This document shows, piece after piece, positions 8,528-16,716 of a stretch of DNA of 64,000 nucleotides. This DNA comes from Sphingomonas oligophenolica (GTDB taxonomy: Bacteria; Pseudomonadota; Alphaproteobacteria; Sphingomonadales; Sphingomonadaceae), in NCBI RefSeq assembly GCF_006438955.1, contig NZ_RCZK01000008.1, positions 1-64,000 on the forward strand, read 5' to 3'. The notes beneath the pieces are model-generated. The model ran no database searches. It worked only from the letters and a program-made list of their open reading frames with translations, and had not been told where the DNA came from. Both the position numbers and the translations under genes were made by a program. Position 1 is the stretch's first letter, and every line of letters starts with the position of its first letter.

Positions 8528-9339
8528 CCATCCGCACCATCCTCGTCGACGACGAGCCGCTCGCGATCCAGGGGCTCGAGCTCCGGCTGCAAGCGCATGA
8601 CGACGTCGAGATCATCGAGAAATGCTCGAACGGGCGCGAGGCGATCCGGAGTATCAAGACCCACAAGCCCGACCTCGTCTTCCTCGATATCCAGATGCCG
8701 GGGTTCGACGGCTTTTCGGTGGTCCAGGGTTTGATGGAGGTCGAACCCCCGCTGTTCGTGTTCGTCACCGCCTACAGCGACCACGCGCTGCGCGCGTTCG
8801 AGGCGCAGGCGGTCGATTATCTGATGAAGCCGGTCGACGAATCGCGGCTCGCCGACACCCTCGACCGCGTCCGCCAGCGCCTCAGCGAAAAGCGCGGCGT
8901 CGAGGAGGTCGAGAAGCTGATGGAGGTGCTCGCCGAGGTCGCCCCCGAAACCGCCGCCGACATGGCCGCCGAAAGCGGCGGCGCGGGCGGCGATGCGGTC
9001 GCCGCCAACCGCTTCGAAAAGCTGATCAACATCAAGGATCGCGGCCAGATCTTCCGCGTCGACGTCGATTCAATCGAGCGGATCGATGCCGCGGGCGATT
9101 ACATGTGCATCTACACCGGCGACAACACGCTGATCCTGCGTGAAACGATGAAGGACCTCGAAAAGCGCCTCGACCCGCGCCGCTTCCAGCGTGTCCACCG
9201 CTCGACGATCGTCAACCTAGATCTCGTCAAGCAGGTCAAGCCGCACACCAACGGCGAATGTTTCCTGGTGCTCAATTCGGGCGCGAACGTGAAGGTCAGC
9301 CGGTCCTACCGCGACGTGGTCGCTCGGTTCGTTCATTAA
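8524..9339 (+). CDS. LytTR-family response regulator
   Basis: This 271-residue transcription regulator is the partner of the kinase just upstream, with ATGA start-stop overlap implying translational coupling. The receiver domain (1-125) has the acidic pair Asp9/Asp10, the phosphoacceptor Asp55 in LVFLDIQMPG and the conserved Lys in YLMKPVDES. A Glu/Ala-rich linker follows. The LytTR DNA-binding domain (about 165-271) contains FEKLINIKDRGQIFRVDVDS and the closing FQRVHRSTIVNLDLVKQV. Targets are not visible; the upstream receptor gene is a candidate from its position only. The gene is followed by a palindromic repeat that may end the transcript. Confidence 0.93.
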   Translation: MTIRTILVDDEPLAIQGLELRLQAHDDVEIIEKCSNGREAIRSIKTHKPDLVFLDIQMPGFDGFSVVQGLMEVEPPLFVFVTAYSDHALRAFEAQAVDYLMKPVDESRLADTLDRVRQRLSEKRGVEEVEKLMEVLAEVAPETAADMAAESGGAGGDAVAANRFEKLINIKDRGQIFRVDVDSIERIDAAGDYMCIYTGDNTLILRETMKDLEKRLDPRRFQRVHRSTIVNLDLVKQVKPHTNGECFLVLNSGANVKVSRSYRDVVARFVH

Positions 9340-9342
9340 CAT

Positions 9343-9425
9343 CGTCATCCCGGGCTTGTCCCGGGATCCAGAGCCAAAGTTGCTGCATCCCTTACCCTGG
9401 ATCCCGGGACAAGCCCGGGATGACG
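9343..9425. repeat. palindromic intergenic repeat (REP-like)
   Basis: Two perfect 28-base inverted arms, 9343-9370 and 9398-9425, flank a 27-base centre. Each arm has its own internal symmetry around CCCGGGCTTGTCCCGGG. This element type, starting GTCATCCCGGGCTTG, is widespread between genes in sphingomonads. As RNA it would form a long hairpin, probably acting as a transcript end between the response regulator and the next gene. Confidence 0.85.
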
Positions 9426-9470
9426 GTGCTATGATCACGTTCCATTGCCAGAACCAATCAGGAATCCCGT

Positions 9471-11075
9471 TTGTCCCGTAAATCCAAGGCCCGCCTCAAC
9501 ATCCGGCCCGCCACCCCGGCCGACGTCCCCGCGATCCTGGGGCTGATCGACCGCGTCTATCCCGGCTTCGTCAGCTACAGCGCGGGGATGATCCGGGGGC
9601 AGATCAACAATTTCCCCGAAGGCCAGTTCATCGCGATCTTCGAGGACGCGGTCGTCGGTTATTGCGCCTCGTCGCGGATCGACGAGGCGCTGGTGATGGC
9701 GCCGCACGATTGGGAGACGATCACCGGCAACGGCTTTGGCAGCCGCCACGATCCGACCGGCGACTGGCTCTACGGCTTCGAACTCGCGGTCGACGCCGAA
9801 CAGCGCGGCCTGCGCATCGGCAAGCGCCTCTACGAAGCGCGGCGGTCGCTGGTCGAACAACTCGAGCTGAAGGGCATCGTCTTCGGCGGCCGGATGCCCG
9901 GCTATGCCCGCGTCGCGCGCAAGGTGGGGACCGCCGACGACTATCTGAACCAGGTCGTCGAGGGCGAAATCCGCGATCCGGTCATCACCTTCCAGCTCGC
10001 CAACGGCTTCGCCCCGATCGGCGTCCTCAAGGGTTATTTGCCCGAGGACAAGGCGTCGAAGGGCAACGCCGCGCACATGGTCTGGCGCAACGCCTATGTC
10101 GATCCCGACGAGGCATCCGAATTCCGCGTCCCCCGCGGGATCGAAAGCGTCCGCCTCGCCACCGTGCAATTCCAGGCGCGTGCGGTGAAGAATTTCGCCG
10201 CGTTCATCAAACAGGTCGAATATTTCGTCGACGTCGCCGCCGATTACCGCTCCGATTTCGTCGTCTTCCCCGAATTGTTCTCGCTGCCGCTGCTGTCGTT
10301 CGAAAAGGCGACGCTGACCCCGATGGAGGCGATCGATCGCCTGACCGAACACCGCCAGCCGCTCGTCGACGAGCTGTCGCGGATGGCGCTGCGCTACAAC
10401 ATCAACATCATCGGCGGTTCGCACCCGACCGTGGCCGACGACGGCGACATCCAGAACGTCGCCTATGTCTGCCTGCGCGACGGCTCGATCCATGCGCAGG
10501 AAAAGATCCACCCCACCCCAAACGAAGCCTATTGGTGGAAGATCAAGGGCGGCGATTCGGTCGACGTGATCCAGACCGACTGCGGCCCGATCGGCGTGCT
10601 GATCTGCTACGACAGCGAATTCCCCGAACTCGCGCGGCGCCTGGTCGACGAAGGCGCGCGCATCCTGTTCGTCCCGTTCTGCACCGACAGCCGCCAGGGC
10701 TATATGCGGGTGCGCTATTGCAGCCAGGCGCGCGCGATCGAGAACCAGTGTTTCGTCGTGATGAGCGGCAATGTCGGCAATTTGCCCGGGGTCGACAACA
10801 TGGACATCCAATATGCGCAGAGCTGCATCCTCACCCCCTGCGACTTCCCCTTCGCCCGCGACGGCATCGCCGCGGAGGCGAGCGAGAATATCGAAACGCT
10901 GACGATCGCCGACGTCAACCTCGCCGACCTGACCTGGGCGCGCGCGGAAGGCACGGTGCGGAATCTCGCCGACCGCCGGTTCGATCTATACCGCATCGAC
11001 TGGACCCAACACCCCGAGGGCGCACCGCCGGTGAAGGTACATCCCGAGCGCGCGAAGTCGCCTGGCGGCGGGTGA
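9471..11075 (+). CDS. fused GNAT acetyltransferase / carbon-nitrogen hydrolase
   Basis: This 534-residue protein joins an N-terminal GNAT domain (about residues 10-215; acetyl-CoA loop near EQRGLRIGKRLYEA) to a nitrilase-superfamily amidohydrolase (about 225-515). The hydrolase triad is visible: Glu in DFVVFPELFSLP, Lys in AQEKIHPTPNE, and Cys in GVLICYDSEFPE. Such fusions are common in proteobacteria but their substrate is not established. The start appears to be TTG at 9471, with AGGAA seven bases upstream and no in-frame ATG nearby. The fusion suggests that an acylated amine or amide is handled by both halves, which is inference. Confidence 0.9.
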   Translation: MSRKSKARLNIRPATPADVPAILGLIDRVYPGFVSYSAGMIRGQINNFPEGQFIAIFEDAVVGYCASSRIDEALVMAPHDWETITGNGFGSRHDPTGDWLYGFELAVDAEQRGLRIGKRLYEARRSLVEQLELKGIVFGGRMPGYARVARKVGTADDYLNQVVEGEIRDPVITFQLANGFAPIGVLKGYLPEDKASKGNAAHMVWRNAYVDPDEASEFRVPRGIESVRLATVQFQARAVKNFAAFIKQVEYFVDVAADYRSDFVVFPELFSLPLLSFEKATLTPMEAIDRLTEHRQPLVDELSRMALRYNINIIGGSHPTVADDGDIQNVAYVCLRDGSIHAQEKIHPTPNEAYWWKIKGGDSVDVIQTDCGPIGVLICYDSEFPELARRLVDEGARILFVPFCTDSRQGYMRVRYCSQARAIENQCFVVMSGNVGNLPGVDNMDIQYAQSCILTPCDFPFARDGIAAEASENIETLTIADVNLADLTWARAEGTVRNLADRRFDLYRIDWTQHPEGAPPVKVHPERAKSPGGG

Positions 11076-11288
11076 GTTTATTCCAACTCTCTCCGCAAGG
11101 GATGGGAGCAGACTCGCGGTCGGCCTGGTTACGGCTCAACCCCGATTGGCGGGGGCCTCACGTTGTGGAAAGAGGCTCGTCCGCCTTCTAACTTCGGCTC
11201 AGCAATGCCGACATTTCTTCATCCGTAAATCAACGCCATGAAAATTGGCTGAACCAGACGATAGATAGCTTTTCGGTAGGTTCCTTTT

Positions 11289-12002
11289 TCATATGGATTT
11301 TATTTGAATACCGAGAGCGGTATAGTTATCACTTGGCTTTGCCGCCTCAACGCGTTGCTCAATATCGTTTAGCCAACCGCTAACACTTGTATTTTTAAGC
11401 GATAAATTGAGGATAGCGCCTCGCTTTACCCTCCCGTGAACGCCGTCGGACAGGAGGAGTAGTCGATCGCCGGGTTCAATGTTGGCATAACTACGGTATA
11501 TCTCATACTCTCTACTTGCCGTCAGAGCAGACAATAAGACGTTTCTTCTTGGATAGCGGCGGGCTTGGCTCTCTGTGAACACACCACGCCTTACTAACTC
11601 GGCTATCTCTGTCTGATCTTGCGTGAGAGCGTTCAAGCCTCTGCCCCGAAGGTGATATATTCGAGTGTCGCCGACGTGAGCGACGTCAACCCTGCCATTG
11701 ATGATAGTTGCCACGCTCAGTGTCGTGCCCGCTTTTATCTTTTCCGGGTCGGCGCGACCGAGATCGGCGATTGTACGAGCGGCGGCGCGGAAAATGTCTT
11801 CAAGGTGCCCGGGGTCAGGCCCGACCGCCGAGGCTGCTTCAATCGCTATGGAAGCAGCCTCAGCCCCCCCCTTGGCTCCTCCAATGCCGTCCGCGATGGC
11901 GACCAGCACAGCATCAAGGCACGACCCGGTAGGGCTGAGCAGACGATCTTCATTGGCCTTACGTGGGCCGACGTTAGAGAAAGAGGCAAATTCAAGGTTC
12001 AT
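11289..12002 (-). CDS. PP2C-family Ser/Thr protein phosphatase
   Basis: This is a metal-dependent phosphatase of 237 residues, a single PPM/PP2C domain. Metal ligands and motifs are present in order: NEDR (Asp19), ADGIGGAKGG (Asp38), AGTTLSVATI, HVGDTRIYHL, LTQDQ, LLLSDGVHG (Asp186) and DNYTALGI (Asp225). It probably removes phosphate from targets of the kinase encoded directly upstream; the two genes overlap by 11 bases. There are no membrane segments. Both genes are markedly less GC-rich than their neighbours, which suggests horizontal acquisition as a unit. The gene converges with the acetyltransferase/hydrolase gene, leaving about 210 bases with nothing recognised. Confidence 0.92.
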   Translation of the reverse strand: MNLEFASFSNVGPRKANEDRLLSPTGSCLDAVLVAIADGIGGAKGGAEAASIAIEAASAVGPDPGHLEDIFRAAARTIADLGRADPEKIKAGTTLSVATIINGRVDVAHVGDTRIYHLRGRGLNALTQDQTEIAELVRRGVFTESQARRYPRRNVLLSALTASREYEIYRSYANIEPGDRLLLLSDGVHGRVKRGAILNLSLKNTSVSGWLNDIEQRVEAAKPSDNYTALGIQIKSI

Positions 12003-13290
12003 CTGTCACGAGGGCCTGGAGGGCGGGGTGCAATGCCTCTTTGCTGACCGAAATGGAATGTGTCATCCTCCAAAATTGCTCATTAAAGTCGATTTGTAAG
12101 ACACTCATTTCGACGATCATCCGCTGCACGACAGGATCCGCAGCCGCGGGTCCAGCCATGAAGAGAAAGACACGCTCTACGAACCACCTATTATGATCGA
12201 GGCCGAGCACAAGCATACCAATGGCCATGCTTGCCTTCAAACCAATATCACCATGCTCGTAAAATAACTGGGCTTTGCCCGCAAGAACGTCGCAGTAATC
12301 GAAGTTGAAAGATCGCTTTCGGCAATGATCTGAGAACATTTGTCCTAGAGCAGCCATCAGGTCTGGATCATCTTGGCTTAGTTGATCAATGTGCTCCCGT
12401 CGAAGGGCCTGGAACACATTCATAGTTGGCTGGCCCGTGTCGGGAGTCGCATCGAGAAAGTCAAAGACTTCGTCCCATTCGTCTTCCGTTGGCAGCAGGT
12501 TGTCCCGCGAGAGAAGTTCGACGACCTTTTGTTCCTCGCCGGATTGATAGACGAATCGGTAATTGTTCAGTGCATCGAACAGGGCTTCGCGCAACTGAGC
12601 TACATCCTTGTAACGCCGGTGGGCGTTCCTTTTGGTGCAGCGTTCGATGACCGGTCCAATGTCACCGGGCGCGGTAAGCTGCTCGTGCGGGAGCCGCTTG
12701 GGGTTTACGGCGAAGATATCGTGGAGGAGCGCGCCGAACGAATATATGTCGGAGCGTGCCGTTGCTCGCTTGAAATTTACCGCGCACTCTGGTGCTTGAT
12801 AAGCCGGTGTACCTCCTCCGACACCGCTGGGTGTCAGGGTAGACGAAGCCTCTTCGCCCACAGCCATCAATCCAAAGTCCGACAGCGCATAGATTATTCC
12901 GCCGTCCGGTCCCTCGAACTTCAGAACATTGTGCGGCTTAAGATCACGATGACAATAACCCAGGCGATGTATCTCCTCCAGGCCGGCTAGAATGCTGAAC
13001 AATGCTAAGCGCGGATCGCCGCTGAACGTCCGGTCAATCATCATCTCGTCAAGCAGGCTACATTGCGCCAGGGGCATGGTGAACCAAGGCGGATTTGCCG
13101 TGAGATCGTGGTGAAATATATGGACTACATGATTATGCGATATAGCACTTTGGTATTTCACTTCCCGTTCAAAGCGCGGTTTTACTTGGTCGACTTCGAG
13201 ATTTGGTGGAACAACCAAAGTCTTACGGGCATAACGGAGGCCGTCCTCCCCGATAACCTCTTCAACGATCCCAAATCCGCCCTGCCCCAA
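11992..13290 (-). CDS. eukaryotic-type Ser/Thr protein kinase with unknown C-terminal domain
   Basis: The N-terminal 250 residues form a Hanks-type kinase: glycine loop GQGGFGIV, Lys23 in YARKTL, catalytic loop HRDLKPHN (114-121), DFG at 138-140 and a GTPAYQAPE activation-loop end. The remaining 180 residues are soluble and unrecognised, with no PASTA or transmembrane segment. The only initiator in frame is TTG at 13290. The kinase fold reads sensibly upstream to YEVVKK, but an in-frame TGA at about 13330 blocks further extension, so translation begins at TTG or another non-AUG codon, or the 5' end is altered. Low GC marks it as foreign. Its phosphatase partner overlaps its 3' end. Confidence 0.88.
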   Translation of the reverse strand: MGQGGFGIVEEVIGEDGLRYARKTLVVPPNLEVDQVKPRFEREVKYQSAISHNHVVHIFHHDLTANPPWFTMPLAQCSLLDEMMIDRTFSGDPRLALFSILAGLEEIHRLGYCHRDLKPHNVLKFEGPDGGIIYALSDFGLMAVGEEASSTLTPSGVGGGTPAYQAPECAVNFKRATARSDIYSFGALLHDIFAVNPKRLPHEQLTAPGDIGPVIERCTKRNAHRRYKDVAQLREALFDALNNYRFVYQSGEEQKVVELLSRDNLLPTEDEWDEVFDFLDATPDTGQPTMNVFQALRREHIDQLSQDDPDLMAALGQMFSDHCRKRSFNFDYCDVLAGKAQLFYEHGDIGLKASMAIGMLVLGLDHNRWFVERVFLFMAGPAAADPVVQRMIVEMSVLQIDFNEQFWRMTHSISVSKEALHPALQALVTDEP

Positions 13291-13639
13291 TTTTTTGACG
13301 ACCTCATACTCCGTCGGATTCCCTCTTGGCTCTCAGGAAACTGAAGCTGAACGAAGGGAGGCTATCGGGCAACCCAAACCGACAACCAAGTGACCCAGCA
13401 GCCCAAAATCATCGCTGTCCTACACGCCCCGATTGCGCCATCCTCTCCCGGTGCAGGTTCAGAACGTCCACTTACTCGCCCGCCGCGATCCTGCGGCACC
13501 CTCCCCCACCTCACTCCATTCGTCGCGTTTTCGCCTATGACGTCACGTTACCTTCGTTACCTTTGCCCCCCGCGATCCCCCCAACCGCACGCGCGTCACC
13601 CCCTCGCGCAATCATGCTGCATCTGCTAACGGCGCGCGC
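13291..13639. other. intergenic region upstream of the kinase and the ABC-F gene
   Basis: About 350 bases between divergent genes. It should carry the promoters of both, but I could not pick convincing -35/-10 boxes. The GC content rises from the AT-rich side to the chromosomal level across this stretch, so the right boundary of the acquired kinase/phosphatase segment lies here. No direct repeat or integrase remnant was seen. Confidence 0.35.
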
Positions 13640-15496
13640 ATGCTCAATCTGAATGGCATCACGGTGCGCCTTGGCGGGCGCGTCATCCTTGACGGCGCGA
13701 CCGCGGCGTTGCCGCCGGGCAGCCGCGTCGGGCTGATCGGGCGCAACGGCGCGGGCAAGTCGACGATGGTGCGCGTCGTTGCGGGGTTGCTCGAACCCGA
13801 CGACGGCAGCGCCGACATGCCCAAGGGCGCGCGGATCGGCTATATCGCGCAGGAGGCGCCGTCGGGCGAGATGACCCCGTTCGACACCGTGCTTGCCGCC
13901 GATGTCGAACGCGCCGCGCTGATGCACGAAAGCGAGACGACCGAGGATACCGACCGCCTTGGCGACGTCTACGAGCGGCTGATCGCGATCGACGCGTACA
14001 CCGCGCCCGCGCGCGCCGCGCAGATCCTGCTTGGCCTCGGCTTCGACGAGCATATGCAGCAGCAGCCGCTCGACAGTTTCTCGGGCGGGTGGAAGATGCG
14101 CGTCGCGCTCGCCGCGCTGCTGTTCTCGCAGCCCGACCTGCTGCTGCTCGACGAGCCGTCGAACCACCTCGATCTCGAAGCGGTGATGTGGCTCGAGGAT
14201 TTCCTCAAGACCTACAAGGCGACGATCGTGGTGGTGAGCCATGAGCGTGACTTCCTCAACAACGTCGTCGATCACATCCTGCACCTGCAGGGCGGCAAGA
14301 TCACGCTCTATCCCGGCGGCTATGACGCGTTCGAGCGCCAGCGCGCCGAGCGCTTGGCGCAGATCGAGGCGGCGCGCGCCAACCAGGCGGTGCAGCGCGA
14401 GAAGTTGCAATCGTACATCGCCAAGAACAGCGCGCGCGCCTCGACCGCCAAGCAGGCGCAGTCGCGCCAGAAGATGCTCGCCAAGATGCAGCCGATCGCG
14501 GAAAGCTACAATGATCCCTCGCTGAGCTTCGACTTCCCCGATCCCACCGAATTGCGCCCGCCGCTGATCACGCTCGACATGGCGAGCGTCGGCTATGGCG
14601 ACACCCCGATCCTCAAGCGGCTCAACCTGCGGCTCGACCCCGACGACCGGATCGCGATGCTGGGGCGCAACGGCAACGGCAAGACCACGCTCGCGCGGCT
14701 GCTCGCGGCGCAGCTCGCGCCGATGGACGGCGACATGACCTCGTCGGGCAAGATGAAGGTGGGGTATTTCACCCAATATCAGGTCGAGGAGCTCGACACC
14801 GACGATTCGCCGCTCGAACACATGACCCATGTCATGAAGGGCGCGAGCCCCGCCGCGGTGCGCGCGCAATTGGGGCGGTTCGGCTTTTCGGGCGACAAGG
14901 CGACGACCAAGGTCGGCAAGCTGTCGGGCGGCGAGCGCGCACGTCTCGCCCTTGCGCTTATCACCCGCGACGCGCCGCACATGCTGATCCTCGACGAGCC
15001 TACCAACCACCTCGACGTCGATGCGCGCGAGGCGCTGGTGCAGGCATTGAACGCCTATACCGGCGCGGTCATCCTGGTCAGCCACGATCGCCACATGGTC
15101 GAACTCACCGCCGATCGCCTCGTGCTGGTCGACGAGGGCACCGCGCGCGAATTCGACGGCAGCCTCGACGATTACATCGCCTTCGTCCTGAAGGGCGACG
15201 GCCCCAAGGAAGCCAAGGCCAAGAAGGCGGACAAGAAGGCGAGCGCCGCCGCGCGCGAACGCGACCAGGAATTGCGCAAGACCGTCCGCGATCTGGAGGG
15301 CGAAACCGCCAAGCTCCACGCCGAACGCAGCGCGATCGATCGCGCGATGTTCGATCCCTCGGGCGCCGAGCCGCGCTATGCCACGATGTCGATGAGCGAC
15401 CTCGCGATCCGCCGCGCCGAGGTGCAGGCGCGGCTCGAACACACCGAAGCGCGCTGGCTGAAGGCGAGCGAGGCGCTGGAGGGCGTCGCGGCGTAA
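13640..15496 (+). CDS. ABC-F family ATP-binding protein
   Basis: This soluble 618-residue protein has two ABC ATPase domains and no membrane domain, the ABC-F layout of ribosome-associated factors (Uup/YheS type). Domain 1 (about 1-240) has GRNGAGKST, FSGGWKMRVALAALL and LLLLDEPSNHLDL. A linker rich in charge (about 240-310, containing SARASTAKQAQSRQKML) follows. Domain 2 (about 310-520) has GRNGNGKTT, LSGGERARLALAL and LILDEPTNHLDV. The C terminus (520-618) is a Lys/Glu-rich coiled coil as in Uup. Probable role: ribosome rescue or translation tuning, inferred from the family. Which ABC-F subfamily it belongs to is not certain. Confidence 0.93.
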   Translation: MLNLNGITVRLGGRVILDGATAALPPGSRVGLIGRNGAGKSTMVRVVAGLLEPDDGSADMPKGARIGYIAQEAPSGEMTPFDTVLAADVERAALMHESETTEDTDRLGDVYERLIAIDAYTAPARAAQILLGLGFDEHMQQQPLDSFSGGWKMRVALAALLFSQPDLLLLDEPSNHLDLEAVMWLEDFLKTYKATIVVVSHERDFLNNVVDHILHLQGGKITLYPGGYDAFERQRAERLAQIEAARANQAVQREKLQSYIAKNSARASTAKQAQSRQKMLAKMQPIAESYNDPSLSFDFPDPTELRPPLITLDMASVGYGDTPILKRLNLRLDPDDRIAMLGRNGNGKTTLARLLAAQLAPMDGDMTSSGKMKVGYFTQYQVEELDTDDSPLEHMTHVMKGASPAAVRAQLGRFGFSGDKATTKVGKLSGGERARLALALITRDAPHMLILDEPTNHLDVDAREALVQALNAYTGAVILVSHDRHMVELTADRLVLVDEGTAREFDGSLDDYIAFVLKGDGPKEAKAKKADKKASAAARERDQELRKTVRDLEGETAKLHAERSAIDRAMFDPSGAEPRYATMSMSDLAIRRAEVQARLEHTEARWLKASEALEGVAA

Positions 15497-15614
15497 CGGG
15501 TTGCTGATCCGCTGGCTGCCGCTAGCGGGCGCGGCCTCGGCACCGTTCGGTGGCTGATGCGTTGATGAGCACGACCCGCCATGCCTGGCGCCTGCTGCGA
15601 AGGACATCATCGAC

Positions 15615-16229
15615 ATGCCGACCCCCCTCACCGCGATCGCGATTAACTGCACGCTGAAATCGGACCAGACCGAGGCGTCGTCGACCGACGCGATGATCGC
15701 GGTGTTGAAGGACGCATTCGCCGATTGCGACGTCACGCTGACCGACACGATCCGCATCGCGGCACATCATGTGAAGCCCGGCGTCAGCAGCGACGAGGGC
15801 GATGGCGACGACTGGCCCGCGATCCGCACCAAGATTCTTAGCGCGGACATCCTGATCTTTGGCGGGCCGATCTGGATGGGGCAGCTCGGCAGTGTCGGCA
15901 AGCGCGTGCTCGAACGAATGGACGCGTTCATTGCCGAAACCGACGATCAGGGTCGGATGCCGAGCTATGGCAAGGTCGCGGTCGCCGCGATCGTCGGGAA
16001 CGAGGACGGCGCGCATTTCTCGTCGGCGCAGATCTTCCAGTCGCTCAATGACGTGGGCTGGACGATCCCCGCGGTCGCCGCCTGCTACTGGGTCGGCGAG
16101 GCGATGGGTTCGGTCGACTTCAAGGATCTCGCCAAGACCCCCGACAAGGTGACCAAGACCGCCAAGATGGTCGCGAGCAACGCCGCGCACCTGGCCGGGC
16201 TGCTCAAGGGCACGCCGTATCCGGGGTAG
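15615..16229 (+). CDS. flavodoxin-like NAD(P)H-dependent FMN reductase
   Basis: This 204-residue single-domain protein has the flavodoxin fold. The N-terminal strand (TAIAINCTLKSD) ends in a phosphate-binding turn, ADILIFGGPIWMGQLGSVGK is the FMN-contacting loop, and KVAVAAIVGNEDGAHF the next strand. The family reduces quinones, azo compounds or other electrophiles with FMN; the specific substrate cannot be read. It stands alone downstream of the ABC-F gene, with about 120 bases between, and converges with the last gene of the pentose phosphate operon. Confidence 0.87.
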   Translation: MPTPLTAIAINCTLKSDQTEASSTDAMIAVLKDAFADCDVTLTDTIRIAAHHVKPGVSSDEGDGDDWPAIRTKILSADILIFGGPIWMGQLGSVGKRVLERMDAFIAETDDQGRMPSYGKVAVAAIVGNEDGAHFSSAQIFQSLNDVGWTIPAVAACYWVGEAMGSVDFKDLAKTPDKVTKTAKMVASNAAHLAGLLKGTPYPG

Positions 16230-16239
16230 CCGCGTCGCG

Positions 16240-16716
16240 TTACCCGCCGGTCGAACACCCTGTCGTGCGTTGCGACCACGTCACATTCTGCACCTTCCAC
16301 CGCGCATTCTCGCGGACCAGATCGAAGTGATCGGTGCCGCAGTGGTGCGGCTTGCCGTCGATCAGGAAGACGTAGGGCGCCCATACCATCGCGATGTCGC
16401 CGTCGATATCGATCGCGACATCGGTCAATCGTTCCTCATAGCGTTCGGGGCCGGGCTTCACGCCGGCGGCGAAGTCCGCCCATCCCATGTGGCGGATGGT
16501 CCGCGTGCCATCGGCATTCTCCAGCGCGACGGTCGCGCCGCCCTCAGGGCGCACTTCGGCGAGGATCGCGGCGGGGTCACGCGCCGCGAGACCTGCGAAC
16601 ATCGCGGTGATCGGGCGCATCACGCCGGCTTCCTCGGTCTGCGGCGGCGGCAGTGGCGTCGCGGGCGGCAGCTTGTCGGATTGCAGCGCGAGCGCGAGTA
16701 CCAGCGCGCCGATCAT
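16240..16716 (-). CDS. NTF2-like protein with signal peptide
   Basis: This is a 158-residue protein. The N terminus (MIGALVLALALQSDKLPPA) looks like a signal peptide or anchor, followed by a Pro-rich spacer and an NTF2-like domain (about 40-150) ending KVQNVTWSQR. The ATG overlaps the stop of the upstream HAD gene (ATGA), so it is the last member of the pentose phosphate operon. There is no catalytic motif that would predict a reaction. Being exported, it may have a role unrelated to the sugar phosphate enzymes. Confidence 0.78.
   Translation of the reverse strand: MIGALVLALALQSDKLPPATPLPPPQTEEAGVMRPITAMFAGLAARDPAAILAEVRPEGGATVALENADGTRTIRHMGWADFAAGVKPGPERYEERLTDVAIDIDGDIAMVWAPYVFLIDGKPHHCGTDHFDLVRENARWKVQNVTWSQRTTGCSTGG

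Noticed and set aside
9343..9425. The palindromic element as a CRISPR repeat or phage attachment site
   Set aside because: There are only two inverted arms, no direct repeat-spacer array, no integrase or tRNA nearby; it fits a known type of intergenic palindromic repeat.
11289..13290. The kinase/phosphatase pair as a complete TerY-P triad
   Set aside because: No von Willebrand A-domain or tellurium-resistance gene is adjacent, so only two of the three expected parts are present.
13535..15757. A 740-codon open frame antisense to the ABC-F gene
   Set aside because: The sense strand has full ABC-F motifs; the antisense frame has only low-complexity His/Arg/Ala sequence.
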